Shown here: positions 1 through 8,800 of the stretch, piece by piece
Position numbering within the stretch: the stretch's first letter is position 1
Layout of the letters: each line of letters starts with the position of its first letter
NCBI GenBank assembly: GCA_946415525.1
Contig: CAMKSZ010000003.1
Coordinates: forward strand, 1-41,842
Length of the DNA stretch: 41,842 nt
Direction of reading: 5' to 3'
Origin: an uncultured Prevotellaceae bacterium
Lineage (GTDB): Bacteria; Bacteroidota; Bacteroidia; Bacteroidales; Bacteroidaceae
Notes under the pieces: model-generated
Databases searched by the model: none
The model's input: only the letters and a program-made list of their open reading frames with translations
Told to the model about the DNA's origin: nothing
Translations under genes and position numbers: made by a program

Positions 1-76
1 ACTAAATAAATTATCATATTAGGGAAAAAAAAACAAATTATGGATAAGAATCTATTAAAAATGTGCACAAAAGTTA

Positions 77-105
77 TTTGGTTGAGCAATTTTTTAGTAA
101 TTTTG
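77..105 (+). promoter_or_regulatory. Bacteroidota-type promoter for the exchanger/decarboxylase operon
   Basis: TTTG at 77-80 and TAATTTTG at 98-105 match the Bacteroidota -33 (TTTG) and -7 (TAnnTTTG) elements. The spacer is 17 bp, slightly short of the usual 19-21. Transcription would start near 112, leaving a leader of about 25 nt before the ATG at 138. The -7 match is exact; the -33 assignment is less certain. Confidence 0.55.
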
Positions 106-137
106 CAGACGTTTTTTTGAAAACTCTTCATTAATTT

Positions 138-1829
138 ATGGATTGGCTTATCAATTTGTTCACTGATACAGATTCCGTGGCACATGTTGTATTGCTATAT
201 GCGATAGTGATTGCTGTGGGTGTCTATTTGGGCAAGATAAAAGTTTTCGGCATCTCTTTGGGTGTCACATTTGTTTTGTTTGCCGGCATTGTTGCTGGGC
301 ATATTCACTTTACGGCACCTACGACGATTTTGAATTTCTGTCAAGATTTTGGCTTGATTCTTTTCGTTTTCATGATAGGCATGCAGGTGGGACCAGGTTT
401 CTTTGAAAGTTTTAAGAAAGACGGTCTAACGCTCAATGGTCTGTCTGTTGCCATTATCTTGCTCAATATCGTGACGATGTTTGCTTGCTACTACATTTTC
501 TTTGATACATCCGACAAGTTCAACCTTCCTATGATGATAGGTACTCTCTATGGTGCCGTGACCAACACACCTGGTTTGGGAGCGGCGACCGAAGCCATCG
601 GTACCGTCTTCCAAGATATTGAAGCACCTCAGATTGCGTCGGGTTATGCATGTGCCTATCCTTTGGGTGTTACCGGTATCATCCTTGCAACAATAGCAGT
701 GCGTTATCTGACAAAGAGTCGTCTTGAAATCGAAGAGGAAAAACTCTCCGAAGAAGAAGCGGAGAATCCTCATGCCAAACCTCACATGATGCACCTAAAG
801 GTGTCCAACTCATACCTTGCAGGTCGTACACTCATGCAAATCAGCGAGTTTCTTAACCGTGACTTTGTCTGCTCGCGATATTTGCACGACGGACAAGTGA
901 GCATTCCCTATCGCAACACCATTTTTGAAGTGGACGACGAATTGCTAATCGTTTGCGCTGAAGCCGATGCCGAACCAATTAAAGCCTTTATTGGTCCTGA
1001 AATCGACGCAGAATGGAATGTGGAACTTGAAAAACAACCTATGGTGTCGAGGCGTATAGTCGTGACCAATCCTTCTATGAATGGAAAGACTTTGGGCAAG
1101 ATGCACTTTTCCAGTGTTTATGGCGTCAATGTCACTCGCATCACCCGACATGGTATCGACTTGTTTGCTGGGCGTAATCACCATTTCCATATTGGTGACC
1201 GAATCATGGTTGTTGGCCCCGAAGACAACGTCAACCGTGTGGCAGACATGATGGGCAACTCTGTCAAGCGCCTTAATGCCCCCAACATTGCCACCATTTT
1301 TGTGGGAATCATGGTGGGTATTATCTTTGGTAGTTTACCCATAGCCCTTCCATTAATGCCTGTGCCCATGAAGTTGGGGCTTGCTGGTGGTCCGTTGATA
1401 ATAGCCATTCTTATCGGTCGTTTTGGCTATCGTGTGAAATTGGTCACTTATACCACCACCAGTGCCAACATGATGCTTCGGGAAATAGGACTGGTCCTGT
1501 TCCTTGCCAGTGTTGGAATCAAGGCGGGTGCCAATTTCTGGGACACTGTCGTAGCGGGTGATGGTTTAAAATATGTTTACACTGGTTTTATCATCACTGT
1601 TATCCCAATACTTATAGTAGGAACCATTGCAAAATTGGTTTATAAATTCAATTATTTCTTAGTAATGGGCATGATAGCGGGCACTTATACCGATCCACCA
1701 GCATTGGCTTACGCTAACCAAGTTTGTTCACGCGAGGCCCCAGGCGTTGGATATTCCACGGTCTATCCTCTTTCCATGTTTTTGAGGATTCTGACAGCGC
1801 AGATTCTTGTTCTGTTTTTCTGTGGTTGA
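138..1829 (+). CDS. AspT/YidE-family (aspartate:alanine exchanger family) putative carboxylate transporter
   Basis: Inner-membrane protein of 563 residues with the family's two-halves layout. A block of about five membrane segments (residues 15-192) is followed by a cytoplasmic region with two RCK_C/TrkA-C-like domains (about 216-290 and 303-377) and a second membrane block (380-562). The duplicated core motif is visible as [15 protein letters not shown] (139-153) and [12 protein letters not shown] (515-526). Characterised family members exchange aspartate for alanine (AspT) or export succinate (SucE of Corynebacterium); YidE of enterics is uncharacterised. It is the first gene of a unit with three decarboxylase subunits, 38 bp ahead of the next start. 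I infer a dicarboxylate/succinate or amino-acid substrate linked to that pump, not proven by sequence. The family assignment is secure; the substrate is not. Confidence 0.85.
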   Translation: MDWLINLFTDTDSVAHVVLLYAIVIAVGVYLGKIKVFGISLGVTFVLFAGIVAGHIHFTAPTTILNFCQDFGLILFVFMIGMQVGPGFFESFKKDGLTLNGLSVAIILLNIVTMFACYYIFFDTSDKFNLPMMIGTLYGAVTNTPGLGAATEAIGTVFQDIEAPQIASGYACAYPLGVTGIILATIAVRYLTKSRLEIEEEKLSEEEAENPHAKPHMMHLKVSNSYLAGRTLMQISEFLNRDFVCSRYLHDGQVSIPYRNTIFEVDDELLIVCAEADAEPIKAFIGPEIDAEWNVELEKQPMVSRRIVVTNPSMNGKTLGKMHFSSVYGVNVTRITRHGIDLFAGRNHHFHIGDRIMVVGPEDNVNRVADMMGNSVKRLNAPNIATIFVGIMVGIIFGSLPIALPLMPVPMKLGLAGGPLIIAILIGRFGYRVKLVTYTTTSANMMLREIGLVLFLASVGIKAGANFWDTVVAGDGLKYVYTGFIITVIPILIVGTIAKLVYKFNYFLVMGMIAGTYTDPPALAYANQVCSREAPGVGYSTVYPLSMFLRILTAQILVLFFCG

Positions 1830-1867
1830 TGGTTACTTTAATAGAGAAAGCTTATATATACATTCAA

Positions 1868-2821
1868 ATGAAAAAAATCAAATTACTGGCTGCTGTATTT
1901 GTCTTGTGCCACCTTACTGTTTTCGGTCAAGGTGCAAAAAACATCAAGATTAATGAGGTGATGACAAACAATACGGCAAGTATCGTGGATGAATACGACT
2001 GTCATTCCCCATGGGTGGAGTTGGCTAATGTTTCGTTCACCACCTTCAATGTGCGAGGGATGTATATCGCCACGGACACCGCCGTGTTGAATCCCCATCT
2101 TTCCGTTCCGGAACGTGTTGCCATGATGAGTTGCATTCCCAACAACGAGACCCGTACCAATATGGGGGGAAGGCAGCATTTGGTCTTGTTCCTCAACAGC
2201 AATCCTGCAAAAGGGTCCCGTCATTTGGCGTCGTCTATTGATGCTTCACGTCCTGTTTGGATAGGGCTTTATGATGGCAATGGAGTAGATTTGATCGACT
2301 CTGTGACTGTGCCTGCAGTCCTGAATGAGAACACCTCTTATGCTCGTGAAAAAGACGGTGCTGCTGAGTGGGAAATCAAGGCAAAGGATGCTGTCACTCC
2401 TGGCATTGAGAATTACATCCATGTGGCCGAGTCGAAGATAGCAAAAATCAAGCACGACGACCCTCATGGTTTCGGTATCACTGTCCTTTCAATGGGTATT
2501 GTATTCTCTTGCTTGGCTTTGCTTTGGATATTCTTCACCATTTTCGGTCGCATTATGAGCCGGAAGCAACAAGAAAAGCATAAATCGGCCAAGCAAGCAC
2601 ACAAGGAACGTATCATCGCCGCTCAAGAAGAGGATGAGGATGAGCGGGCGTTCCCCAAAGTGACTACAAGTAATGCCCCCGACTCTGCCAATGATGCAGA
2701 AGATGATGTTTATGTAGCAGTCATTTCCATGGCCATCAAGGAATATCTGGATGACATTCACGACCATGAAAGCGGCATTATCACTATCTCGCCCAAATAT
2801 ACGAAATGGACAAGAATTTAA
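1868..2821 (+). CDS. oadG: OadG-like gamma subunit of Na+-pumping decarboxylase with N-terminal lamin-tail domain
   Basis: The protein has 317 residues from the ATG at 1868. The open frame runs upstream to 1724 but would overlap the exchanger gene, and only the 1868 start gives a clean signal peptide (MKKIKLLAAVFVLCHLTVFG). After the signal comes a lamin-tail-like beta domain (about 24-175, with INEVMTNN near its start and SYAREKDGAAEW near its end). One membrane helix follows (about 203-226), then a charged cytoplasmic tail ending in an OadG-type segment (VYVAVISMAIKEYL, 281-294). In known enzymes the gamma subunit anchors and assembles the alpha/beta complex from a single helix with a cytoplasmic tail. 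Here the lamin-tail domain would face the periplasm. At 317 residues it is far longer than classical OadG (about 80). Family call is good from context; the role of the extra domain is unknown. Confidence 0.8.
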   Translation: MKKIKLLAAVFVLCHLTVFGQGAKNIKINEVMTNNTASIVDEYDCHSPWVELANVSFTTFNVRGMYIATDTAVLNPHLSVPERVAMMSCIPNNETRTNMGGRQHLVLFLNSNPAKGSRHLASSIDASRPVWIGLYDGNGVDLIDSVTVPAVLNENTSYAREKDGAAEWEIKAKDAVTPGIENYIHVAESKIAKIKHDDPHGFGITVLSMGIVFSCLALLWIFFTIFGRIMSRKQQEKHKSAKQAHKERIIAAQEEDEDERAFPKVTTSNAPDSANDAEDDVYVAVISMAIKEYLDDIHDHESGIITISPKYTKWTRI

Positions 2822-2845
2822 TAACGAATCTAACACCCTATCAAA

Positions 2846-3289
2846 ATGAGCAATTATCAATATAAGGTTAATGGCGTAGACTACAACGTAGTTATCGAAG
2901 AAATAGAAGGCAATGTGGCCAAAGTAACAGTGAACGGAAAACCTTTTGATGTGGAACTTTCACAACCTGTTAAAGCCAAACCCCAACAAAAGAAAGTACA
3001 AAAGGTCGCTCCTGCTCCTACAAGCAGCAACACAGAGAAGGCTCCTGCCATCAAGCCGAAAGCAGCCGTAGGTGCCGGCAACAAGGTCTTGGCTCCACTT
3101 CCTGGCACTATCACAGATGTGAAAGTGAACGTGGGCGATGCTGTGAAAACTGGCGACACAGTGATTGTCTTGGAAGCCATGAAAATGCAGAACAACATTG
3201 AAGCCGATTGTGACGGCAAGGTCACATCTATCTTAGTAACTCGAGGCGACACGGTGATGGAAGGCGCAGTCCTCGTAACAATTGAATGA
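2846..3289 (+). CDS. Biotin carboxyl carrier subunit (biotin/lipoyl-attachment protein) of the decarboxylase
   Basis: A protein of 147 residues. The C-terminal half (about 76-147) is a complete biotinyl domain with the AMKM attachment motif at 111-114, so K113 should carry biotin. The N-terminal 40 residues form a small beta domain. A linker rich in Ala, Pro and Lys (about 41-75) joins the two, as is usual for swinging carrier domains. The biotin arm shuttles CO2 from the alpha subunit to the membrane beta subunit, where decarboxylation drives Na+ export. The gene overlaps the oadB start by 4 bases (ATGA at 3286-3289), consistent with translational coupling. The parent enzyme could be oxaloacetate, methylmalonyl-CoA or glutaconyl-CoA decarboxylase; the carrier does not distinguish these. 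Confidence 0.92.
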   Translation: MSNYQYKVNGVDYNVVIEEIEGNVAKVTVNGKPFDVELSQPVKAKPQQKKVQKVAPAPTSSNTEKAPAIKPKAAVGAGNKVLAPLPGTITDVKVNVGDAVKTGDTVIVLEAMKMQNNIEADCDGKVTSILVTRGDTVMEGAVLVTIE

Positions 3290-4449
3290 CTATGGGATTT
3301 ATAGAGTTCATATCGACGAAATTCTTCGATTTCCTGTCATACACAGGATTCGCAAATGCCACCATACCCAACCTGCTTATGATTATAGTGGGTAGCATCT
3401 TTATATGGCTGGCTATCAAGAAAGACTTTGAGCCATTGTTGTTGGTTCCTATCGGGTTGGGTATTATTTTAGGTAACATTCCTTTCAAGGCTGATGCGGG
3501 ACTGGAAATTGGTTTGTACGAAGACAATTCCGTACTCAATATTTTCTATCAAGGTGTCAGGCAAGGATGGTATCCCCCATTGGTGTTCCTTGGCATTGGT
3601 GCAATGACCGATTTCTCGTCATTGATTAGTAATCCCAAACTTGTGCTGATTGGTGCGTCTGCCCAGTTTGGCATCTTTGGTGCCTATATGGTGGCTTTGG
3701 CACTTGGCTTTGAACCCAACCAGGCTGCAGGCATTGCCATTATCGGTGGTGCTGACGGTCCTACTGCCATCTTCCTTTCTTCCAAGTTATGTCCCAATTT
3801 GATGGGTGCCATTGCGGTTTGTGCCTATTCTTATATGGCGCTTGTTCCCGTTATCCAACCTCCCCTTATGCGTTTGCTGACCACCCAGAAGGAACGTGTG
3901 ATTCACATGAAGCCGTCTCGCCACGTGAGCCAAACAGAGCGTATCCTTTTCCCCATCATCGGTTTGCTCTTGACAACTTTCCTGGTGCCTTCCGGCCTTC
4001 CTTTGCTCGGTATGCTGTTCTTTGGCAATCTTTTGAAAGAGAGTGGCAAGACTACTCGTTTGGCCAAGACTGCAGGAAGTGCGCTTAATGACATCGTCGT
4101 GATTCTGCTGGGTCTGACCGTAGGATGCTCCACACAGGCCAGCGAATTCCTTACTTTGAACACCATCAAGATTTTCTTCTTGGGAGCCATGGCATTCATT
4201 ATCGCCAGCGCAAGTGGTGTTTTGTTTGTGAAACTGATGAATCTTTTCTTACCGGAAGATAAGAAAATCAATCCGCTGATTGGCAATGCCGGTGTGAGTG
4301 CTGTTCCCATGAGTGCCCGTATTTCCAACAATTTGGGTCTTGAATACGATCGGCATAATTTCTTGCTCATGCATGCCATGGGACCGAATGTGGCAGGTGT
4401 GATTGGTTCTGCTGTTGCTGCGGGTACACTGCTTGGATTTTTCTCTTGA
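3286..4449 (+). CDS. oadB: Na+-translocating decarboxylase beta subunit (OadB/MmdB/GcdB family)
   Basis: A polytopic inner-membrane protein of 387 residues, within the usual family length. It carries the signature GGADGPTAIFLSSKL (154-168); the Asp here (D157) matches the Na+/H+-binding aspartate of Klebsiella OadB. The second signature is GNAGVSAVPMSARISNN (333-349), with the conserved Ser-Ala-Arg. This subunit removes CO2 from carboxybiotin and couples it to Na+ export. The start at 3286 overlaps the carrier gene by 4 bases; a second ATG two codons later (3292) is equally possible. In Bacteroidales this set is usually read as methylmalonyl-CoA decarboxylase of the succinate-propionate pathway or as oxaloacetate decarboxylase. 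No alpha carboxyltransferase gene lies in the window, so the substrate stays open. The symbol is family-level. Confidence 0.93.
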   Translation: MTMGFIEFISTKFFDFLSYTGFANATIPNLLMIIVGSIFIWLAIKKDFEPLLLVPIGLGIILGNIPFKADAGLEIGLYEDNSVLNIFYQGVRQGWYPPLVFLGIGAMTDFSSLISNPKLVLIGASAQFGIFGAYMVALALGFEPNQAAGIAIIGGADGPTAIFLSSKLCPNLMGAIAVCAYSYMALVPVIQPPLMRLLTTQKERVIHMKPSRHVSQTERILFPIIGLLLTTFLVPSGLPLLGMLFFGNLLKESGKTTRLAKTAGSALNDIVVILLGLTVGCSTQASEFLTLNTIKIFFLGAMAFIIASASGVLFVKLMNLFLPEDKKINPLIGNAGVSAVPMSARISNNLGLEYDRHNFLLMHAMGPNVAGVIGSAVAAGTLLGFFS

Positions 4450-4473
4450 GAAATTAGTACAATCATAAAAGAG

Positions 4474-4523
4474 GAGTGTGGGAAAACGCATTTGTAACAA
4501 TGCTTTTTTCACACTCTTTTTTT
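4474..4523 (+). terminator. Rho-independent-like terminator after oadB
   Basis: GAGTGTG (4474-4480) pairs with CACACTC (4510-4516). A second inner stem, GCATT/AATGC, lies inside the loop (4488-4492 with 4499-4503). Seven T residues follow (4517-4523). The structure ends only 26 bp before the permease ATG. Confidence 0.75.
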
Positions 4524-4549
4524 CCAAGTCCAAAAGACTCTTTCCAATT

Positions 4550-5761
4550 ATGAAAAAGAAAAACAAATTAGTGGATCGGCGTTATCTGGTTCCGTTTATA
4601 TTGATTACGTCGCTATTTTTCCTATGGGGATTTGCAAGAGCCATCCTCGATGTGCTCAACAAGCATTTTCAAGATGAGTTGCACATATCCATCACACAAT
4701 CTTCTCTCATTCAGGTGACCACCTATTTGGGATATTTCTTGATGGCTATTCCTGCCGGTATGTTCATCAACCGCTATGGCTACCGAAAAGGCGTCATTTT
4801 CGGTCTTTCCATTTTTGGACTGGGGGCTCTTTCATTCATTCCCGGCATGCATGTGGGCACTTTCTATGCCTATTTGGTGTCCCTTTTTGTCATTGGTTGC
4901 GGACTTGTCGTATTGGAAACTGCTGCCAATCCCTACTCCACCGTCCTTGGCCCCGAGTCAACGGCTTCGAGCCGCCTCAACCTTTCCCAAACTTTCAATG
5001 GTATGGGGTGCTTCATGGCAACATTTCTTGTTGGGCAGTATTTATTTCGTTCCGATGGTGGAAGCGGCGATGTGACTGTTCCCTACATGGTGATGGGTAT
5101 TGTTGTCTTGTGTGTGGCTGTCGTCTTCGCCTTCGTGGATTTACCCGAAATACAAGGTCAAGACAATTCCAGCGAAGACAATGAACGGCCATTGACTTTG
5201 TCTTCGAGCATTACTTCATTATTCCGTCACAATGGCTTCAAATGGGGACTGATGGCATTGTTGGCATATGAGGTGGCCGAAATATCCATCAATAGTTACT
5301 TCGTCAATTTCGTGACAGGAGAGGGGTGGATGGACAAGAACGGCGCTTCCGTGGTCATTAGTTTTGCTTTGGTGATATTTATGGTGGGTCGTTTTGTCAG
5401 CAGTGCCATTATGCGCTATGTCCGTGCGGAAAAATTGTTGTTAATATGCGCTTTGGGGACAGTAATTTGCATGCTCATCATCTTGCTATATCCTGGCAAG
5501 TTGTCGCTTTATGTTTTGATCCTAAATTATTTGTTGGAAGCCATGATGTTCCCCACCATTTTCTCCATTGCGCTGAGAGGTTTAGGACGTTTGACCAAAA
5601 GTGCCTCATCGCTGTTGATGATGACTCCTGTTGGAGGTTGTGGATTCATGCTGATGGGGCTCGCTGCCGACATGACGGGCAGCATGACATTGCCATTTAT
5701 TATCCCTTTATTGGGATATTCCGTCATCGCCCTCTATTCGTTATATATCGTTAAATCCTGA
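4550..5761 (+). CDS. FucP/GlcP-family sugar:H+ symporter (MFS)
   Basis: A 403-residue, 12-helix MFS protein. The frame is open from 4478, but that extension runs through the terminator hairpin. The ATG at 4550 gives a normal MFS start (MKKKNKLVDRRYLVPF), so I chose it. The family signature ETAANPY (123-129) is present, with its Glu in the position of the essential helix-4 Glu of E. coli FucP; a helix-1 Asp (D34) is also present. Family members import L-fucose, glucose/galactose or N-acetylglucosamine with protons. Two enzyme genes converge on it from downstream, so it could import monosaccharides released by the neighbouring system, but convergent orientation does not demonstrate this. No promoter is visible between the upstream terminator and this start. 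Confidence 0.88.
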   Translation: MKKKNKLVDRRYLVPFILITSLFFLWGFARAILDVLNKHFQDELHISITQSSLIQVTTYLGYFLMAIPAGMFINRYGYRKGVIFGLSIFGLGALSFIPGMHVGTFYAYLVSLFVIGCGLVVLETAANPYSTVLGPESTASSRLNLSQTFNGMGCFMATFLVGQYLFRSDGGSGDVTVPYMVMGIVVLCVAVVFAFVDLPEIQGQDNSSEDNERPLTLSSSITSLFRHNGFKWGLMALLAYEVAEISINSYFVNFVTGEGWMDKNGASVVISFALVIFMVGRFVSSAIMRYVRAEKLLLICALGTVICMLIILLYPGKLSLYVLILNYLLEAMMFPTIFSIALRGLGRLTKSASSLLMMTPVGGCGFMLMGLAADMTGSMTLPFIIPLLGYSVIALYSLYIVKS

Positions 5762-5788
5762 GCGCTCCACCTTCATCCAAATGAAATC

Positions 5789-5820
5789 AAAGCCCAAGTG
5801 GATTGTTCCACTTGGGCTTT
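5789..5820. terminator. Bidirectional terminator between the permease and the CotH-kinase gene
   Basis: A perfect 13-bp inverted repeat, AAAGCCCAAGTGG (5789-5801) and CCACTTGGGCTTT (5808-5820), flanks the 6-nt loop ATTGTT. The A/T ends put T-rich sequence after the stem on both strands. It lies between convergent genes ending at 5761 (+) and 5844 (-). Confidence 0.85.
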
Positions 5821-5843
5821 ATAAATACAGAAGATGCGAAGAA

Positions 5844-8800
5844 TCATTTCATGAACTTGCAAGCCACCTTATTCTGGTTGTTGTCGGCAGCCTTTGCAAT
5901 GTAGAATCCAGAAGGCAGGTGACTGACATCCACCTTGGCTGTACCAAGGCCGACTTCCACCATTTGTGATTCCACTTTGCGGCCATCTGCAGTGAAGATT
6001 TCAACCTTCACTGAGCCTTTCTCTTCACTCTTCACCATCAAGTATTGATTGGCATAACAGATGTGGAGGCCGTTGGCCGAGGCAATCATCATGTCGTGCT
6101 CTTCAACACGGTCGGTCTGGTCAATCACCTTCATGTTGCTTGTCAGAATGTTGCTCTTCCCAATGGTAGGAACATCCATCAAATAAACATTGTTGGTTCC
6201 ATCAGGGAAACGGCCAACCGTTGAATTGCCATCATGCCCACTATAGGCGATAACATCCGTCCAACTACGATTGGCTGCTGTCAACAAAATGACCCCGCCC
6301 TGCCCTGAAATTTTGAACGAAGCATGGAGAGCCTGGGAGGTTGTGGCCAAATTGTCGCACCAAACCAATAGGTGTCCATGGGCGGGAATAATCGTGTTGG
6401 CATTAGTGCTGCCTTTGGAGATTTGACATTTAAGCGGTTTTTCAACATTGTCCGATAGATACATTCCTTCGATGTCGATTTTCTGGTCGGTCGTATTGTA
6501 AAGTTCCAACCAGTCCCCTTTCTTTCCATATTCGTTCACATAGCAGTCGTTGGAACCGCTCACTTCATTGATGCAGACGGGATTGACACGCGCTTCCGTC
6601 TTCTCTGCCTCAGTCAATTCTCGATAACTGGCTGTGAGATTAACATCGCCATCGGGAAGTTGAATCTCTGCATCGGTGGAATAGAAAGATTTTGGTTGAG
6701 AGTTGTTGGTAATAACCAGCGACATGTCCCACAACAGGTCTGTGGAAGTGGCGCTATTGTTGTGCACCTCCACGGCAATGACATTGTTGCCACTATGGAA
6801 CAAACCCGGCGAGAGGCTCATTGTGCCATAGTCTGGATTACCTTGCGCGTAGGTCGTGGCAAATGTATTATAGCCGACACTTCCAGAAGGCATATTGTAA
6901 CGCCCAGCCTCGCTGCCATTGACATAGACGATAAAACCATCGTCGATGGTGAAACGCATTAGCACTTCGTCCTTGCTTCCCGGTCCTTTATCCAAGTTGA
7001 ATGACGTGCGGAAATATGCCGTTGGACGCTTGTTGCTGCTATTGCCGTAATTGAGGGTTGTACGAACTTCGGACTTGCCGTATCCTAATGGAGAATTGCC
7101 TGATTTCCACCCATTCTCTGCATACGACGGCGAAGACCAATTGGAACCATCAAGCGAACCTTGGTCATAATATCGCCAGTTGGCACCGGAAGCAACTACT
7201 TCAGTACCATCGCCGCTGCCGTTCAGCCAACCTTGGAAGGCATACCCTGCAGGGGCGACAGCCCTCAATTTCATCGGTTGATACAAATAGCCGTCGAAAG
7301 AACCTGTTGGCACCTGAATTCCATTGACAAGAATCTGTGCTCCATCAGTGTCGCTACCGAGTCTGACGCGCTGGGCTTGTTTGTCATAGAGTTCAAAGGA
7401 CGAAAAGTATTGCAGCGACATGTTGACCTGTCCCAATCTACTGGAGAGGAAATTTTTGATGCTGTTGGCGGTGTTGTTGGCGCTTCCACCCTCCAACTGC
7501 ATCGCAGGATTGACTCTTGCGACCAAGCGATTGACGATATCAATCGAACGGTTGGCCTCTAATACGCTTCCACCTATTAGGCAGAATGTGTCGATGAATT
7601 TTTTCCTGAATTCGGAATTGTTAAGCAGATTGCGGAACAATGTGACGAAGCGGATTTGGTCGGTAATGCGGCCAAGAGAACGTGGATAAAGTTGGTCGAA
7701 AGTATATATCTCCTTGCCCATGAAGCCACTGAAGGGATCGCCACCATTAAACGAGCCGTCAAGGTCGAAAAGAACGAATCGATATTTTCCGTCCTCGCTT
7801 TTTCTGAAGCCCTTCACATTGTTTTGAGGCCAGTCCCAGTTGCCTAAATAGAACTCTGTGGCCATGTAGTACACGTATTCATCTATATCCAGCAACTTAC
7901 AAATCTCCGCATAGGTATCGCTGTTGGCAGCATCGACAGAAAGATTATCTACCAACTGTATGTAGGAAGCCTCCGTTCCACATTTTTGTACATAGCCAGA
8001 GTCGGGAGACATCTCGAACTGGTCGATTTCGTCATCATCCCAACCATAATTGGCGTAAACGTAATGTTTGTTGTTAGGTTCGCGCACATTGAGCACGCCT
8101 ATGTATTGGCCGTTGATGAACTCATGGACTGGTTGATAACTTTGGCAATCGATATTGGCTCCTGAAGATTGAATGATGTATTGTAGGGCAGGATCCTTGA
8201 TACGGCAAACATTGTCGTTGCCACCGTTACGCACCTGTAGGGTTCGGTTGCGTATATAAGGCTTGTCTTCGAAGAACGGATAAGGCAAGTTCTTGTCTCC
8301 GCCCAATTCCTTACTGCCCTTCAGTTTGAAAGCATGGGGGGTAAATGCCCTGCTCCATCCGCCACACATCTCGAGATTGGCGTCCTGATTAAGTACCATT
8401 TCCCCATCTGTATTCAGATAGGAGAAATTGACGGGACGGTCCCAACTCATGTTCCAGTTGCAGTTACTGGATTGTCCATTTCCTGGCCTGCCATTAGTGC
8501 CTCTCACCATCACCCCCAAGGTGTTGTCATAGAGAAATTTCGGATCGGAAACGACAGAAAGGATGGGTAGCGTATAGTCTTGGTCATGATAAATGAACGA
8601 GCGAGTAGTCACCCGTGAAGGAAGCATCCCGTCGGCAAAGAGTCGGAAACGATAGCACAAAGTGGCAGATACAGTAAACTGACCTGTCTGATTGGTGCTG
8701 CCGTTGGTCATGGTGGGCAATGAACCATCTGTGGTGTATCTTAGTGTGCACCCAGCAGGTATTGTCACATTGACACTAAGGGGACTGTTGAACAGTTGGG

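Noticed and set aside
1724-1867. Upstream extension of the OadG-like frame by 48 codons
   Set aside because: It overlaps the end of the exchanger gene in another frame and would hide the signal peptide that begins at 1868.
4478-4549. Extended start of the permease at 4478
   Set aside because: The added codons run through the terminator hairpin, and the extra residues are not typical of the family. The ATG at 4550 fits.
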